NCBI GenBank assembly: GCA_036563245.1
Contig: DATCMU010000043.1
Span: forward strand, 1 to 62,064
Reading direction: 5' to 3'
DNA: 62,064 bases
Source: DATCMU01 sp036563245
Lineage (GTDB): Bacteria > Pseudomonadota > Alphaproteobacteria > Rhizobiales > Devosiaceae
Shown: positions 33,528 through 44,031 of the stretch, in pieces
How the letters are laid out: the number at the start of each line of letters is the position of its first letter
Position numbering within the stretch: the first letter of the stretch is position 1
Notes under the pieces: generated by a model
Databases searched by the model: none
What the model saw: the letters and a program-made list of their open reading frames with translations, nothing else
What the model was told of the DNA's origin: nothing
Made by a program: the position numbers and the translations under genes

Positions 33528-34505
33528 GTGCCGCCCGCGACCGACACATCATTGGAAAAGCCCGCGCATGGGCTGGTGCTCACCGGCAACGTGCTGGCCG
33601 GGATCGGCCTCAAGGTCACATCGGTCTGTGTTTTCGTCGCCATGAGCACGATGATCAAGTCGGCCCAGGGCATTCCCCCCGGCCAACTGGTCTTCTACCG
33701 GTCGGCCTTCGCCATATTGCCCATCCTGGTCTTCCTGATTGCGCGGCGGCAATTGGCGGTGGGTTTCCTGACCGCCCGCCCCCTCAGCCACCTCGCGCGT
33801 TCGACGGTTGGCGTGTGCGCAATGGGGCTGAGCTTTTTCGCCCTCACGCGCCTGCCCCTGCCTGAAGCCATAGCCATCGGTTATGCCGCGCCCCTGCTTA
33901 TCGTGGTGCTGAGTGCGCTGGTGCTCAAGGAGCACGTCCGCCTCTATCGCTGGTCCGCGGTCCTTGTGGGCCTGGTCGGTGTGCTCATCATCATCTGGCC
34001 CCGCATCACGGTATTTTCCGGCGTGGACGCGGACGTCGCAACGGCTGTCGGTGCACTGGCCGCCCTGTGCGCGGCCGCGCTGGCATCGGTCGCCATGCTT
34101 CTCACGCGCCGGCTGGTGGCCACCGAGCGCAGCGCCACCATCGTCCTCTATTTCTCGCTGTTCTCCAGCATCATCGCCCTTGGCACCATTCCCCTGGGAT
34201 GGGTATGGCCCAACCCGCAACAGGCGGCACTGCTGGTGGGCGCCGGCATCGCGGGCGGCCTGGGGCAGATCCTTCTCACCGAAAGCTATCGCCACGCCGA
34301 CATGTCGATCATCGCGCCATTCGAATACACCTCGATCCTGCTCGGCGTACTCATCGGTTTTCTCGTGTTCGGCGAAGTGCCGACCCTCGAGATGATCCTT
34401 GGCAGCGCGATCGTGGTGGGCGCCGGCATCTTCATCATCCTGCGCGAAAGCCAGCTCGGCCTCGAACGCGCCGCAGCCCGCAGGGTCTCCACCCCGCAGG
34501 GGTGA
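33528..34505 (+). CDS. DMT-superfamily transporter (EamA domains)
   Basis: The 325-residue protein has ten membrane helices in two EamA repeats. Typical segments are STMIKSAQGIPPGQLVFYRS after helix 1, VGVCAMGLSFFALTRLPLPEA in the first repeat and SIIAPFEYTSILLGVLIGFLVFGEVPT in the second. It would export or import a small metabolite across the inner membrane; the substrate is unknown. It starts at GTG 33528 behind GGAAC. Confidence 0.93.
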   Translation: MPPATDTSLEKPAHGLVLTGNVLAGIGLKVTSVCVFVAMSTMIKSAQGIPPGQLVFYRSAFAILPILVFLIARRQLAVGFLTARPLSHLARSTVGVCAMGLSFFALTRLPLPEAIAIGYAAPLLIVVLSALVLKEHVRLYRWSAVLVGLVGVLIIIWPRITVFSGVDADVATAVGALAALCAAALASVAMLLTRRLVATERSATIVLYFSLFSSIIALGTIPLGWVWPNPQQAALLVGAGIAGGLGQILLTESYRHADMSIIAPFEYTSILLGVLIGFLVFGEVPTLEMILGSAIVVGAGIFIILRESQLGLERAAARRVSTPQG

Positions 34506-34517
34506 GGCCCGCACCAG

Positions 34518-34540
34518 GCATCGCTCCGGTGGAGCGATGC
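34518..34540. repeat. Perfect 10-bp hairpin after the DMT transporter gene
   Basis: GCATCGCTCC and GGAGCGATGC flank GGT, 12 bp after the transporter stop. It probably ends or stabilises that transcript, although no T-run follows. Confidence 0.6.
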
Positions 34541-34541
34541 G

Positions 34542-34586
34542 CGGGCCGAACGCGTGGGCGGTGCCGAAGGCACCGGGCGCCCACGC
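34542..34586. repeat. 45-bp hairpin repeat, copy 1
   Basis: Identical to 34637-34681. Each copy holds the inverted repeat GCGTGGGC ... GCCCACGC, with inner arms GGTGCC and GGCACC around GAA, and would form a long GC-rich stem. The copies lie in the same orientation between the convergent transporter and typA genes. Confidence 0.85.
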
Positions 34587-34636
34587 CGGGCAGCCTCATG
34601 CAAGGAGCCTTAGGGGAACACCTACGGAAGAGTCCG

Positions 34637-34681
34637 GGCCGAACGCGTGGGCGGTGCCGAAGGCACCGGGCGCCCACGCTG
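34637..34681. repeat. 45-bp hairpin repeat, copy 2
   Basis: Exact copy of 34542-34586, starting 95 bp later. It ends 19 bp before the typA stop and may act as its terminator or as a REP-like element. Confidence 0.85.
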
Positions 34682-34700
34682 AACCTTCCAGCGGCGCGTG

Positions 34701-36518
34701 TCAGCCGGCCTTGGATTCGGCCCGGCTCGCGCGCTTGCGGTCGTTTGGATCGAGCAGGATCTTGCGCAACCGGATGGTCTTGGGCGTCACCTCGACGAAT
34801 TCGTCGTCCGCGATATAGCCCAGGGCCTGTTCGAGGCTGAGGCGCTTCGGCGGGGTGAGCCGGACCGCCTCGTCTTTCGACGTCGTGCGGATATTGCTCA
34901 GCTGCTTGCCCTTGAGCGGGTTGACCTCGAGATCGTTTTCCCTGTTGTGCTCGCCAACGATCATGCCCTCATAAACGTCGACGCCGGGATCGATCAGCAT
35001 CGCGCCCCGATCCTCAAGGTTCCAAAGGGCATAGGCGACCGACTGGCCCGTCCCGTTCGAGATGAGAACGCCGGTGCGCCGCCCCGGCAGGGCGCCCTTG
35101 TAGGGCACATATTCGTGGAACAGCCGGTTGAAGATCGCCGTGCCGCGCGTGTCGGACAGCAATTCGGGCTGGTAGCCGATCAGCGAGCGGGTCGGCACAT
35201 GCAGGCGCAGCCGTGTGCGTCCCACGCCGGAGGGGCGCATCTCCACCAGTTCGCCGCGCCGCTCGGTCAGCTTCTGCACGACCACGCCGGTATGCTCGTC
35301 ATCGACGTCGATGATGACTTCCTCGATCGGTTCGAGCTTGACCCCGTTTTCCTCGCGCAGAAGAACGCGTGGCCGGCCCACCGTGAGCTCGAAGCCTTCG
35401 CGGCGCATGGTCTCGATCAGCACGGCAAGCTGCAATTCGCCACGTCCCGCCACCTCGAAGCTGTCGCTGTCATTGCCCTGGGTCACGCGGATCGCCACGT
35501 TCCCCTCGGCCTCGCGCATCAGCCGGTCGCGGATGACCCGCGATTGCACCTTGTCGCCCTCGCGTCCGGCAAACGGCCCGTCATTGATCCTGAAGGTCAT
35601 CGACAGGGTCGGCGGATCGATGGGCCGCGACGGAATGGGCTCGTCCACCTGCGGCACCGCAAGGGTATCCGCCACCGTCGCGGTTTCCAGCCCGGCGATT
35701 GCCACGATGTCGCCTGCTTCGCCCACTTCGATCGGCTGGCGTTCAAGGCCGCGGAAGGCGAGAACCTTGGAAACGCGAGACTTTTCCACCTCGTCGCCCG
35801 TGCGGCTGAGCGCGTGCACCGGATCGCCGGGTTTCACCGATCCGGAAAAGATGCGCCCGGTGAGAATGCGGCCGAGGAACGGATTGCGCTCGATCGTGGT
35901 GACCAGCATGCGGAACGGCCCCTCTTCGATCTTGGGTTCCGCGACATGCTCGAGCACCAGGTCGAGCAACGGGCCCACGCTCTCCTTGGGCCCCGCCGGC
36001 TCGGCCGCCATCCAGCCCTGCTTGGCCGATCCGTAGAGCACGGGAAAATCGAGCTGTTCGGGGGCGGCATCGAGCGCCACGAACAGGTCGAAAATCTCGT
36101 CGAGCACCTCGAGGTGCCGCTCGTCGGGCTTGTCGATCTTGTTGATGGCGACAATCGGCCGCAACCCGATGGACAGCGCCTTTGACAGCACGAACTTGGT
36201 CTGCGGCATCGGGCCCTCGGCCGCGTCCACCAGCACCACCACGCCGTCCACCATGGAAAGGATGCGCTCGACTTCGCCGCCGAAATCGGCGTGGCCTGGC
36301 GTGTCGACGATATTGATCCGCGTGTCCTTCCACACCAGCGAGGTCACCTTGGCAAGAATGGTGATGCCGCGCTCGCGCTCCAGATCATTGGAATCCATGG
36401 CGCGTTCGTCGACCCGCTGGTTGTCGCGGAACATGCCGGATTGCCTGAGAAGCACATCGATCAGGGTGGTCTTGCCGTGATCGACGTGGGCGATGATCGC
36501 AATATTGCGCAAGGACAT
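34701..36518 (-). CDS. typA: Translational GTPase TypA/BipA
   Basis: The 605-residue protein has the family layout: GTPase domain with IIAHVDHGKTT (G1), RGITI (G2), DTPGHADFGGEV (G3) and NKIDKPD (G4), then EF-G-like domains II, III and V and the BipA C-terminal domain. It binds ribosomes and helps their assembly and translation under stress and cold. ATG 36518 begins the conserved SLRNIAIIAHVDH start; the longer frame upstream lacks family similarity. Confidence 0.97.
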   Translation of the reverse strand: MSLRNIAIIAHVDHGKTTLIDVLLRQSGMFRDNQRVDERAMDSNDLERERGITILAKVTSLVWKDTRINIVDTPGHADFGGEVERILSMVDGVVVLVDAAEGPMPQTKFVLSKALSIGLRPIVAINKIDKPDERHLEVLDEIFDLFVALDAAPEQLDFPVLYGSAKQGWMAAEPAGPKESVGPLLDLVLEHVAEPKIEEGPFRMLVTTIERNPFLGRILTGRIFSGSVKPGDPVHALSRTGDEVEKSRVSKVLAFRGLERQPIEVGEAGDIVAIAGLETATVADTLAVPQVDEPIPSRPIDPPTLSMTFRINDGPFAGREGDKVQSRVIRDRLMREAEGNVAIRVTQGNDSDSFEVAGRGELQLAVLIETMRREGFELTVGRPRVLLREENGVKLEPIEEVIIDVDDEHTGVVVQKLTERRGELVEMRPSGVGRTRLRLHVPTRSLIGYQPELLSDTRGTAIFNRLFHEYVPYKGALPGRRTGVLISNGTGQSVAYALWNLEDRGAMLIDPGVDVYEGMIVGEHNRENDLEVNPLKGKQLSNIRTTSKDEAVRLTPPKRLSLEQALGYIADDEFVEVTPKTIRLRKILLDPNDRKRASRAESKAG

Positions 36519-36664
36519 GGGTTGGCCGGCCAATTTTGGGGAGAATTCAGGGGCTGCACTTACCGCGATGGGGGCTGCGTATACAAGCGAAATCGCCAAC
36601 TCGGCCATGAAACCCTTTCGCGCATCGGTTATTCTGCACGACCGAACAACACAGGATTGCGACA

Positions 36665-37516
36665 ATGACGGAGCTGTTTCACAAGGATCGCGTGGCAGTG
36701 GTGACCGGAGCGGCCAGCGGCATCGGCCGTTCGGCGGCACTCACTCTGGCCGCGCAAGGCATGCGCATCGCCATGGTGGATGTGGATGCCGACAGGCTGG
36801 CCAGTGCTGCCGGCGAAGTCGAGGGGAAGGCGGGCGGCGCGGACCGCGTTCTTGCGAAGGCCTTCGACGTCGCCGACGCAAAGGCCATGTCGAACTTCGC
36901 CCAGGAGGTTCTCGATCGCTTCGAGGCCCCGGCCCTGCTGATGAACAATGCCGCGATGTTCGTGCATGGAGGCGAAGGCGACGTCCTCGCGCCGCTCGAT
37001 CTCTGGCACAGGGTGTTTGCGGTCAATTTCTTCGGCGTCCTGAACGGCGTCGCGGCCTTCGCGCCCGCGATGCTTGCGAGCGGGGCCCGGGCGATGATCG
37101 TGAATACCGGCTCGAAACAGGGTTTGACCCACCCTCCCGGCAACCCGTCCTACAACACCGTGAAGGCCGCGGTGAACGCCTATACGCAGAACCTGGCCCG
37201 CGACCTGCGCGAGCGTCCCGGAAGCAAGGTCTCCGCCCATCTCCTGGTTCCCGGCTGGACCACGACCGGCGACAGCACCCACCGCCCGGGCGCCTGGTTG
37301 CCCGAACAGGTCGTCGCGCACATGCTGGCCGCCCTGGTCCGCGACGATTTCTACATCATCTGCCCGGACGACGAGACGACCCCGGAAATGGACCGCAAGC
37401 GCATCTTGTGGCAGGCCTTCGACATGGTCGAGAACCGCCCCGCCCTCAGCCGCTGGCATCCCGACTACAAGGACGCCTTCGCCGCCTACATGTTGCGCGA
37501 CCTCGACAGGGGTTGA
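36665..37516 (+). CDS. Short-chain dehydrogenase/reductase (SDR)
   Basis: The 283-residue protein has the Rossmann motif TGAASGIGR, the NNAAM motif after strand 4, and the active site with Ser in NTGSKQG and YNTVKAA (Tyr-x3-Lys). It is a classical SDR using NAD(P)H. A C-terminal stretch of about 40 residues with RWHPDYKDAFAAYML extends beyond the core. The substrate is unknown. It runs divergent from typA and ends 8 bp from the convergent GGDEF-EAL gene. Confidence 0.92.
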   Translation: MTELFHKDRVAVVTGAASGIGRSAALTLAAQGMRIAMVDVDADRLASAAGEVEGKAGGADRVLAKAFDVADAKAMSNFAQEVLDRFEAPALLMNNAAMFVHGGEGDVLAPLDLWHRVFAVNFFGVLNGVAAFAPAMLASGARAMIVNTGSKQGLTHPPGNPSYNTVKAAVNAYTQNLARDLRERPGSKVSAHLLVPGWTTTGDSTHRPGAWLPEQVVAHMLAALVRDDFYIICPDDETTPEMDRKRILWQAFDMVENRPALSRWHPDYKDAFAAYMLRDLDRG

Positions 37517-37524
37517 GCGTTGGC

Positions 37525-39663
37525 TCAGTTGGCCTGTGCCGCACTCCGCTGCGGCCGGGCCGGGCTTGTGCAGCCCAAAAGCTCCGCGATCCCCGAGGCC
37601 GGCAAGGGCGGGCCGAACAGGAAACCCTGCACTTCCGTGCAACCCTGCTGCCGCACGGCCTCGAGCTGGGCCTCGGTCTCGATCCCTTCCGCGGTCGTGG
37701 ACATGCCAAGGCTCTGTCCCAGGCCGATCACCGCCTTGATGATTTCCAGATCGTCTTCCCGGCACACGATGTCGGCAATGAAGGTGCGGTCGATCTTGAT
37801 CTTGTCGAACGGGAAGGAGCGCAGGTAGCTCAACGAGGAATAGCCTGTGCCGAAATCGTCCATCGAGATACGCACACCGAGGTCCCTGAGCGCGTGAAGC
37901 GTCTTGAGCACCGCGTCATTGTCTGCCAGCAACAGCGATTCCGTGATCTCGAGTTCAAGCCGTTCGGGGCGTAGGCCGGACCTCGACAAGGCGTCGGCGA
38001 CCTTTTCGACCAGATCGCGTCCGCGGAACTGCACCGCGGAAAGATTGACCGCGACCCGAACGTCTTCCGGCCATGCGGCGGCCGTCCGGCAGGCCTGCTG
38101 GATTACCCATTCCCCGATCGAGACGATAAGTCCGGTCTCCTCGGCAATCGGGATGAATTCGTCCGGGCGCACCATGCCAAGCTCGGGATGTTTCCACCGC
38201 AGCAGCGCCTCCATGCACGAGATCCGATTGTCCTCGACGCTGATCAGCGGCTGGTAGACCAGCGAAAGCTCGTCGCGGACCATGGCCAGCTTCAGACCGG
38301 TTTCGATGCTCCATCGGCGCTTGAGCGCATCGTCCATGCCGCGCTTGAAGAAGCGATAGGCCCCGCGCCCCTCATTCTTCGCCCGATAGAGCGCAAGGTC
38401 CGCGCATTTCAGAAGCGTACCGGCGTCGGCCCCATCCACAGGCGCCATTGCAATGCCGACGCTGGCGCCGATCAGTATCTGGTGACCGGCCACCTCGAAG
38501 GGCTGCGCAATGCACGCAACTATCCTGTCGGCAAGCACCGCAACCTCGTGCAGGCCACCGGTCGCATCCACCAGCAGCGCGAATTCGTCGCCACCGAGCC
38601 GGGCCACCAGATCCTTGTCGCCCGCGGCTTCGGACAGGCGCTCCGCCACCCCCACGAGCAAGGCGTCGCCGGCGGCGTGACCCAGGGTATCGTTGACCGC
38701 CTTGAACTGGTCCAGGTCGACGCAGAGCACCGCCATTTGCGCGCCCCTGGCAATCGCTTCCTCGGCTGTCGCCATGGCCTCACGGAACTCGATCCGGTTC
38801 GGCAGGTCGGTCAGCGCGTCATGCCGTGCGGCATAGTGGATGCGCTCCTCGTTGCGTCTTTGCTCGGTGATGTCCTGATGGGTGCCCACCCAGCCTCCAT
38901 CCGGCATCGGGCAATGCTGGATGGCGATGACCCGCCCGTCCTCGAATTCGATGATCCGCTTCGCCTCGGCGTTTTCGCGCACCAGTTCGAGCACGCTTTC
39001 GCGATAGAGCTCCGGCCCGCCGACGGGATCGAGCCCGTGCGCCAGCCTGAATTCGAGAATTTCCTCAAGCCGCACGCCGGGGCAGGTCAGATGCCTGGGC
39101 ATGTCGTAAAGCGAGGCATAGGTTTCGTTGCAGATCACCAGCCGCCGCTCGGCATCGAACATGCACAGGCCCTGCTGCATGTTGTTCACTGCCGCATCAA
39201 GCTGCATGGAACGCAGGGCCAGCTCCGCCTCGTGCGCTTTGGACGCCTGCTGCGCAAGAACCTCGTCGGTCACGTCCTCATGGGTCACGACCCAGCCGAT
39301 GCCGGGGGCCGCCGACTGCCGGGTTTCGATGACCCGCCCCCTAACGTCCGAGCGATAGACGAAACTGCCCTCGTGCCCGCCGCCGCGCAGGAGGTCCTGG
39401 TACATGGCCGCGACCTCTTCGGCGCTGCGCCCCGGAAAGCTGCCGCTTTGCACGCACAGCCGAAGCAGGTCGAGCAGACCGATCCCATCGCTCAAGGACG
39501 CCTGGTCGAGCCCGTAGATGCTCAGATAGCGGGCATTCCAGTGCAGCAGGCGATATTTCGTGTCAAATACGCAGAAGCCGTAAGGCATGCTCTGCAAGGC
39601 AATATCCAGAATCGACGCGGTCGCTGCCGCGTGTTCTGCTCCATAAATACCTGGCGCCATCAT
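37525..39663 (-). CDS. PAS-PAS-GGDEF-EAL protein (c-di-GMP turnover)
   Basis: The 712-residue cytoplasmic protein has two PAS_7-like sensor domains (about 20-130 and 155-270; both contain the MPYGFCVFD / MQQGLCMFD motif). The GGDEF domain has RLGGDEF, with GGDEF at 357-361. The EAL domain has CMEALLRW (EAL 485-487), NLSAVQF and DDFGTGYSSLSYL. All catalytic signatures are present; no RxxD site precedes GGDEF. No membrane segment. It should respond to a soluble cue and change c-di-GMP levels; the net direction is unknown. It is the second such gene in the window. Confidence 0.95.
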   Translation of the reverse strand: MMAPGIYGAEHAAATASILDIALQSMPYGFCVFDTKYRLLHWNARYLSIYGLDQASLSDGIGLLDLLRLCVQSGSFPGRSAEEVAAMYQDLLRGGGHEGSFVYRSDVRGRVIETRQSAAPGIGWVVTHEDVTDEVLAQQASKAHEAELALRSMQLDAAVNNMQQGLCMFDAERRLVICNETYASLYDMPRHLTCPGVRLEEILEFRLAHGLDPVGGPELYRESVLELVRENAEAKRIIEFEDGRVIAIQHCPMPDGGWVGTHQDITEQRRNEERIHYAARHDALTDLPNRIEFREAMATAEEAIARGAQMAVLCVDLDQFKAVNDTLGHAAGDALLVGVAERLSEAAGDKDLVARLGGDEFALLVDATGGLHEVAVLADRIVACIAQPFEVAGHQILIGASVGIAMAPVDGADAGTLLKCADLALYRAKNEGRGAYRFFKRGMDDALKRRWSIETGLKLAMVRDELSLVYQPLISVEDNRISCMEALLRWKHPELGMVRPDEFIPIAEETGLIVSIGEWVIQQACRTAAAWPEDVRVAVNLSAVQFRGRDLVEKVADALSRSGLRPERLELEITESLLLADNDAVLKTLHALRDLGVRISMDDFGTGYSSLSYLRSFPFDKIKIDRTFIADIVCREDDLEIIKAVIGLGQSLGMSTTAEGIETEAQLEAVRQQGCTEVQGFLFGPPLPASGIAELLGCTSPARPQRSAAQAN

Positions 39664-39817
39664 TCCCCCCCGAATTGGCGAAGGGAACGTCGCGCCGAAT
39701 TTCCCTAGGACGGGTTAACGGGCGCCCGCTGCTCCAGGCTTTCAGGATGCATGGCAAACAATTGGTAAGCGGTCGCCCGGCCGGGGTCCGGCCGGGCGGT
39801 AAACGGCAAGTCCTGGA

Positions 39818-41041
<1,224 letters not shown>

Positions 41042-41221
41042 GTGTCCCCGCGTGTTGCGCGCCCGTCCGATCCGCCGAACAGCCTGGTTCGGGCGGACAC
41101 TAAGCAAATCGCCGCGATCGGCGCAACTCCCCTGCGCACCCGCAATCCATCTCGACAAGTGCCGTTGTGGCCGGGCATTCTTGCACGACCCGCTCGCCCG
41201 TCACGCCTCAAAGGTTTTCCG

Positions 41222-41869
41222 ATGCCCACATTCGTCCCCGATCCCTCGGTCATTGCGGCCTTCGCGCTGGGCACGCTGGTGCTCACCTTCACGCCGGGGC
41301 CGGACATGGTGCTCTTTCTCTCCCGCGCCATAAACCATGGACGCCTGCACGGTTTCGCGGCCATGAGCGGCGCGCTCACCGGGCTTTTGGTGCATACCAC
41401 GCTTGTCGCCTTCGGCATCTCCGTTCTGGTCACCACCGCCCCGGCCGCTTTCCTTGCCCTCAAGATCGGCGGGGCCCTCTACCTCATCTACCTGGCCTAT
41501 CGCGCCCTTAAGGATGGCGGCGGGTTGAGACTGTCGACGGCCGAACGTCGGCGCCCAAAGCTGGTCGACAGCTATCTGACCGGGCTCGGCATCAACCTGC
41601 TCAATCCCAAGGTGATCCTGTTCTTCATCACCTTCCTGCCCCAGTTCGTTGCCCACGACGATCCGTTCGCGACAGGCAAGCTGTTCTTTCTCGGCATCGA
41701 ATTCATCGTTGTCGCCTTTCCCGTCGTCACTGCCATGGTGCTTGCCGCCCACTGGCTCGCCGCATTGCTGACCCGCTCGCAATGGGTCGAACGGGCACTG
41801 AACTTGAGCTTTGCGGCCGTGTTCGCCAGCTTCGCCGTGGCAATACTGGCTCTCGAAGGCCGAGGCTGA
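41222..41869 (+). CDS. LysE family translocator
   Basis: The 215-residue membrane protein has about six helices and the LysE/RhtB signature: FTPGPDMVLFLSRAINHGRLHGFAAMSGALTG after helix 1 and LLNPKVILFFITFLPQF later (GINLLNPK). It exports amino acids or related compounds. AAAGG precedes the ATG at 41222. It is divergent from argG. Confidence 0.94.
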   Translation: MPTFVPDPSVIAAFALGTLVLTFTPGPDMVLFLSRAINHGRLHGFAAMSGALTGLLVHTTLVAFGISVLVTTAPAAFLALKIGGALYLIYLAYRALKDGGGLRLSTAERRRPKLVDSYLTGLGINLLNPKVILFFITFLPQFVAHDDPFATGKLFFLGIEFIVVAFPVVTAMVLAAHWLAALLTRSQWVERALNLSFAAVFASFAVAILALEGRG

Positions 41870-42021
41870 CGCAAGATCCACGTGCTTGCTGGCGACTGCG
41901 CCACGCGGCAGCATATGAGGTATCTTTGGCGGAATATGTCCGCCTTTTGTCTCGTACCTGCATTTTCCCGGCTGTTTGAAGTTCTATTATTCGACCAGGA
42001 TCAAACGATAGGAAAACAATA

Positions 42022-42588
42022 ATGTCCGAAAGCGCCACCGCCCTGCTCGTCATCGATGCCCAGGAGTCCTTTCGCCATCGCCCGTACTGGTCCGAACGCG
42101 ACCTTGCCGCCTATCTCGACCGCCAGCAGGCCCTGATCGACGGCATCGCCGCACTCGGACTTCCGGTCGTGCAGATACTCCATAGCGAAACCGAGGGTGT
42201 GTTCTCGCCGGCCTCCGGTTACCTGCGCGCACTCGAGCCGCTTCGCATCGCCCCCGCCGTCACGTTCACCAAGACGCGCCACAGCGCCTTCATCGGCACC
42301 GGCCTTGACATCTGGCTGCGCCAGCACCGGATCGCGAATCTCATCGTGTCTGGTATTCGCACCGAGCAGTGCTGCGAGACCACCACCCGAAATGCCTCCG
42401 ATCTCGGTTTCTCCGTCGACTTCGTCACCGAGGCGACGCTGACCTTCGACATGCGTGCCGACAACGGCTTTTCTCTCGACGCGGCGGGAATAAAGGCCCG
42501 TACCGAACTGGTGCTTGCCCACCGGTTCGCGCGCATCTCCACGGTCGATGAAGCGCTGGCCCGCCTGTCACCGGCGCGCGCGGCATGA
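42022..42588 (+). CDS. Isochorismatase-family cysteine hydrolase
   Basis: The 188-residue protein has the family triad: Asp in LLVIDAQESF, Lys in TFTKTRHSAF and Cys in GIRTEQCCETTTRNASDLGF. Members hydrolyse amides or vinyl ethers such as nicotinamide or isochorismate. The substrate is not evident. AGGAAAAC stands before the ATG. Its TGA overlaps the ATG of the GlxA-type regulator, so the two are coupled and the regulator probably controls the enzyme. Confidence 0.93.
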   Translation: MSESATALLVIDAQESFRHRPYWSERDLAAYLDRQQALIDGIAALGLPVVQILHSETEGVFSPASGYLRALEPLRIAPAVTFTKTRHSAFIGTGLDIWLRQHRIANLIVSGIRTEQCCETTTRNASDLGFSVDFVTEATLTFDMRADNGFSLDAAGIKARTELVLAHRFARISTVDEALARLSPARAA

Positions 42589-43589
42589 CGGAAAGCCAAG
42601 TCATTCCGGTGTACATCGTGCTGCAATACAATGCGCTGCTGCTCGATGTCGCCGGCCCCGCCGAAGTGATGCGCCGGGCGATGGTGGAGGCTCCTTGGAT
42701 CGGGTTTGAAGTGAATTATGTTTCGCCGCGACCGGATATCATGACTTCGATGGGCCTGCCCCTTCGCGGACTGGCGCCGCTCCCATCCGCAATCGCCGAC
42801 AATGCAATGGTCATGTTGTGCGGGGCGAGTTCGACGTCGCTGGACCCCTCGGAATTCGACGAGCAAGCAGCCGACAGCGACCGCAGCAGGATCGTTTCGT
42901 GGCTTAGGGAGGTCGTTGGCAGCCGGCACACTCTCGTTTCGATATGCGCAGGCGCCCTGCTTGCCGGCGAGGCCGGCTTGCTCGACGGGCACGAATGCAC
43001 CACCCATCACGCGTCCTGCGACGAATTGCGCGCCATGGCGCCCCGGGCGCATGTCCTGGACAACCGGCTGTTCGTGCAATCCGGAAACGTCTATTCGAGC
43101 GCCGGGATCACCGCGGGGACCGATCTGATGCTGCACATCGTTGCCGGCCTCATCGGGCCGGGCAAGGCTGCGGCGATCGCCCGCTATCTCGTCGTCTACA
43201 TGCGGCGCTCGGGCTCGGACCCCCAGCTTTCCGTGTGGCTGGAAGGGCGCAATCACATGCATCCCGCCATCCACCGCGTACAGGACGCCATGACCGCCAA
43301 TCCGGGCCATGACTGGTCGCTCGAGGAACTGGCCGGGGTGGGCCGCCTCAGTCCGCGCCACCTGTCAAGACTGTTCCGTCAGCATGCCGGCCGCCCAATC
43401 ACCGACTACCTGAACGCGCTGCGCATCGCGCTGGCGACCGACCTTCTGCAGCAGACCCGCCTCGGAATGGAAGATGTCTGCGAACAGTCCGGATTCGCCT
43501 CGACCCGCCATATGCGCAGGGTATGGCGCCAGTTCCATTCCACCCCGCCCAGCGCCTTGCGGCGCGCTTCGGTCAGGCCTTCGGGGTGA
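42585..43589 (+). CDS. GlxA-family AraC-type transcription regulator
   Basis: The 334-residue protein has an N-terminal DJ-1/PfpI-like domain (residues about 5-190, with SICAGALLAGEAGLLDG holding the Cys elbow) and a C-terminal AraC helix-turn-helix pair (WSLEELAGVGRLSPRHLSRLFRQ and MEDVCEQSGFASTRHMRRVWRQ). This layout is typical of GlxA/ArgR/GbdR-type regulators that sense amines or amides. ATGA overlap with the isochorismatase gene. The end overlaps the convergent VOC gene by 17 bp. Confidence 0.94.
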   Translation: MTESQVIPVYIVLQYNALLLDVAGPAEVMRRAMVEAPWIGFEVNYVSPRPDIMTSMGLPLRGLAPLPSAIADNAMVMLCGASSTSLDPSEFDEQAADSDRSRIVSWLREVVGSRHTLVSICAGALLAGEAGLLDGHECTTHHASCDELRAMAPRAHVLDNRLFVQSGNVYSSAGITAGTDLMLHIVAGLIGPGKAAAIARYLVVYMRRSGSDPQLSVWLEGRNHMHPAIHRVQDAMTANPGHDWSLEELAGVGRLSPRHLSRLFRQHAGRPITDYLNALRIALATDLLQQTRLGMEDVCEQSGFASTRHMRRVWRQFHSTPPSALRRASVRPSG

Positions 43590-43962
43590 CCAGGCTCATC
43601 AGACCGATGGGCCGTCCTTCATTGTCGTTGAAGAACGCCATCCATTCCTCGGTTCCATCGGCATGGCGGTGGATCAAGTGCGGCGCCGAGATCTGCTCCG
43701 CACCCCTTCGGGAAAGCTCCGACGCCGCACCCTCAAGGTCCGCAACCCGGAAATAGATGATAGAGCTACCCGGGGCGCCGCCTTCCTCAGCGCTCAGCAT
43801 CAGGCGGACCCCGCCACAGTCGAAAAAAGCGAGATTGCCGAACGTATAGAGGTGATCGAGGCCGAGCACGTCGCGGTACCAGGCCTCGGCGGCGCCGATA
43901 TCGGCAACGCTCCGCGATATCTGCCCGATCTGGCTGATCGTGGTGCGGGAGGTGAGTGTCAT
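43573..43962 (-). CDS. VOC (glyoxalase-like) family protein
   Basis: The 129-residue protein has the two beta-alpha-beta-beta-beta modules of the VOC fold: ISQIGQISRSVADIGAAEAWYRDVLGL opening, LAFFDCGGVRLML, then IIYFRVADLEGAASELSRRG and EEWMAFFNDNEGRPIGLMS. The final Glu region fits metal binding. AGGAGA 7 bases before the ATG. Its substrate is unknown; members include glyoxalases, dioxygenases and resistance proteins. Confidence 0.9.
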   Translation of the reverse strand: MTLTSRTTISQIGQISRSVADIGAAEAWYRDVLGLDHLYTFGNLAFFDCGGVRLMLSAEEGGAPGSSIIYFRVADLEGAASELSRRGAEQISAPHLIHRHADGTEEWMAFFNDNEGRPIGLMSLVTPKA

Positions 43963-44031
43963 TGCCGCATCTCCTGGCTCATCGCCTCAGCGGAAGATCG
44001 CCGCCTGAACTCATTTCCTCAGCTCCCGCGC

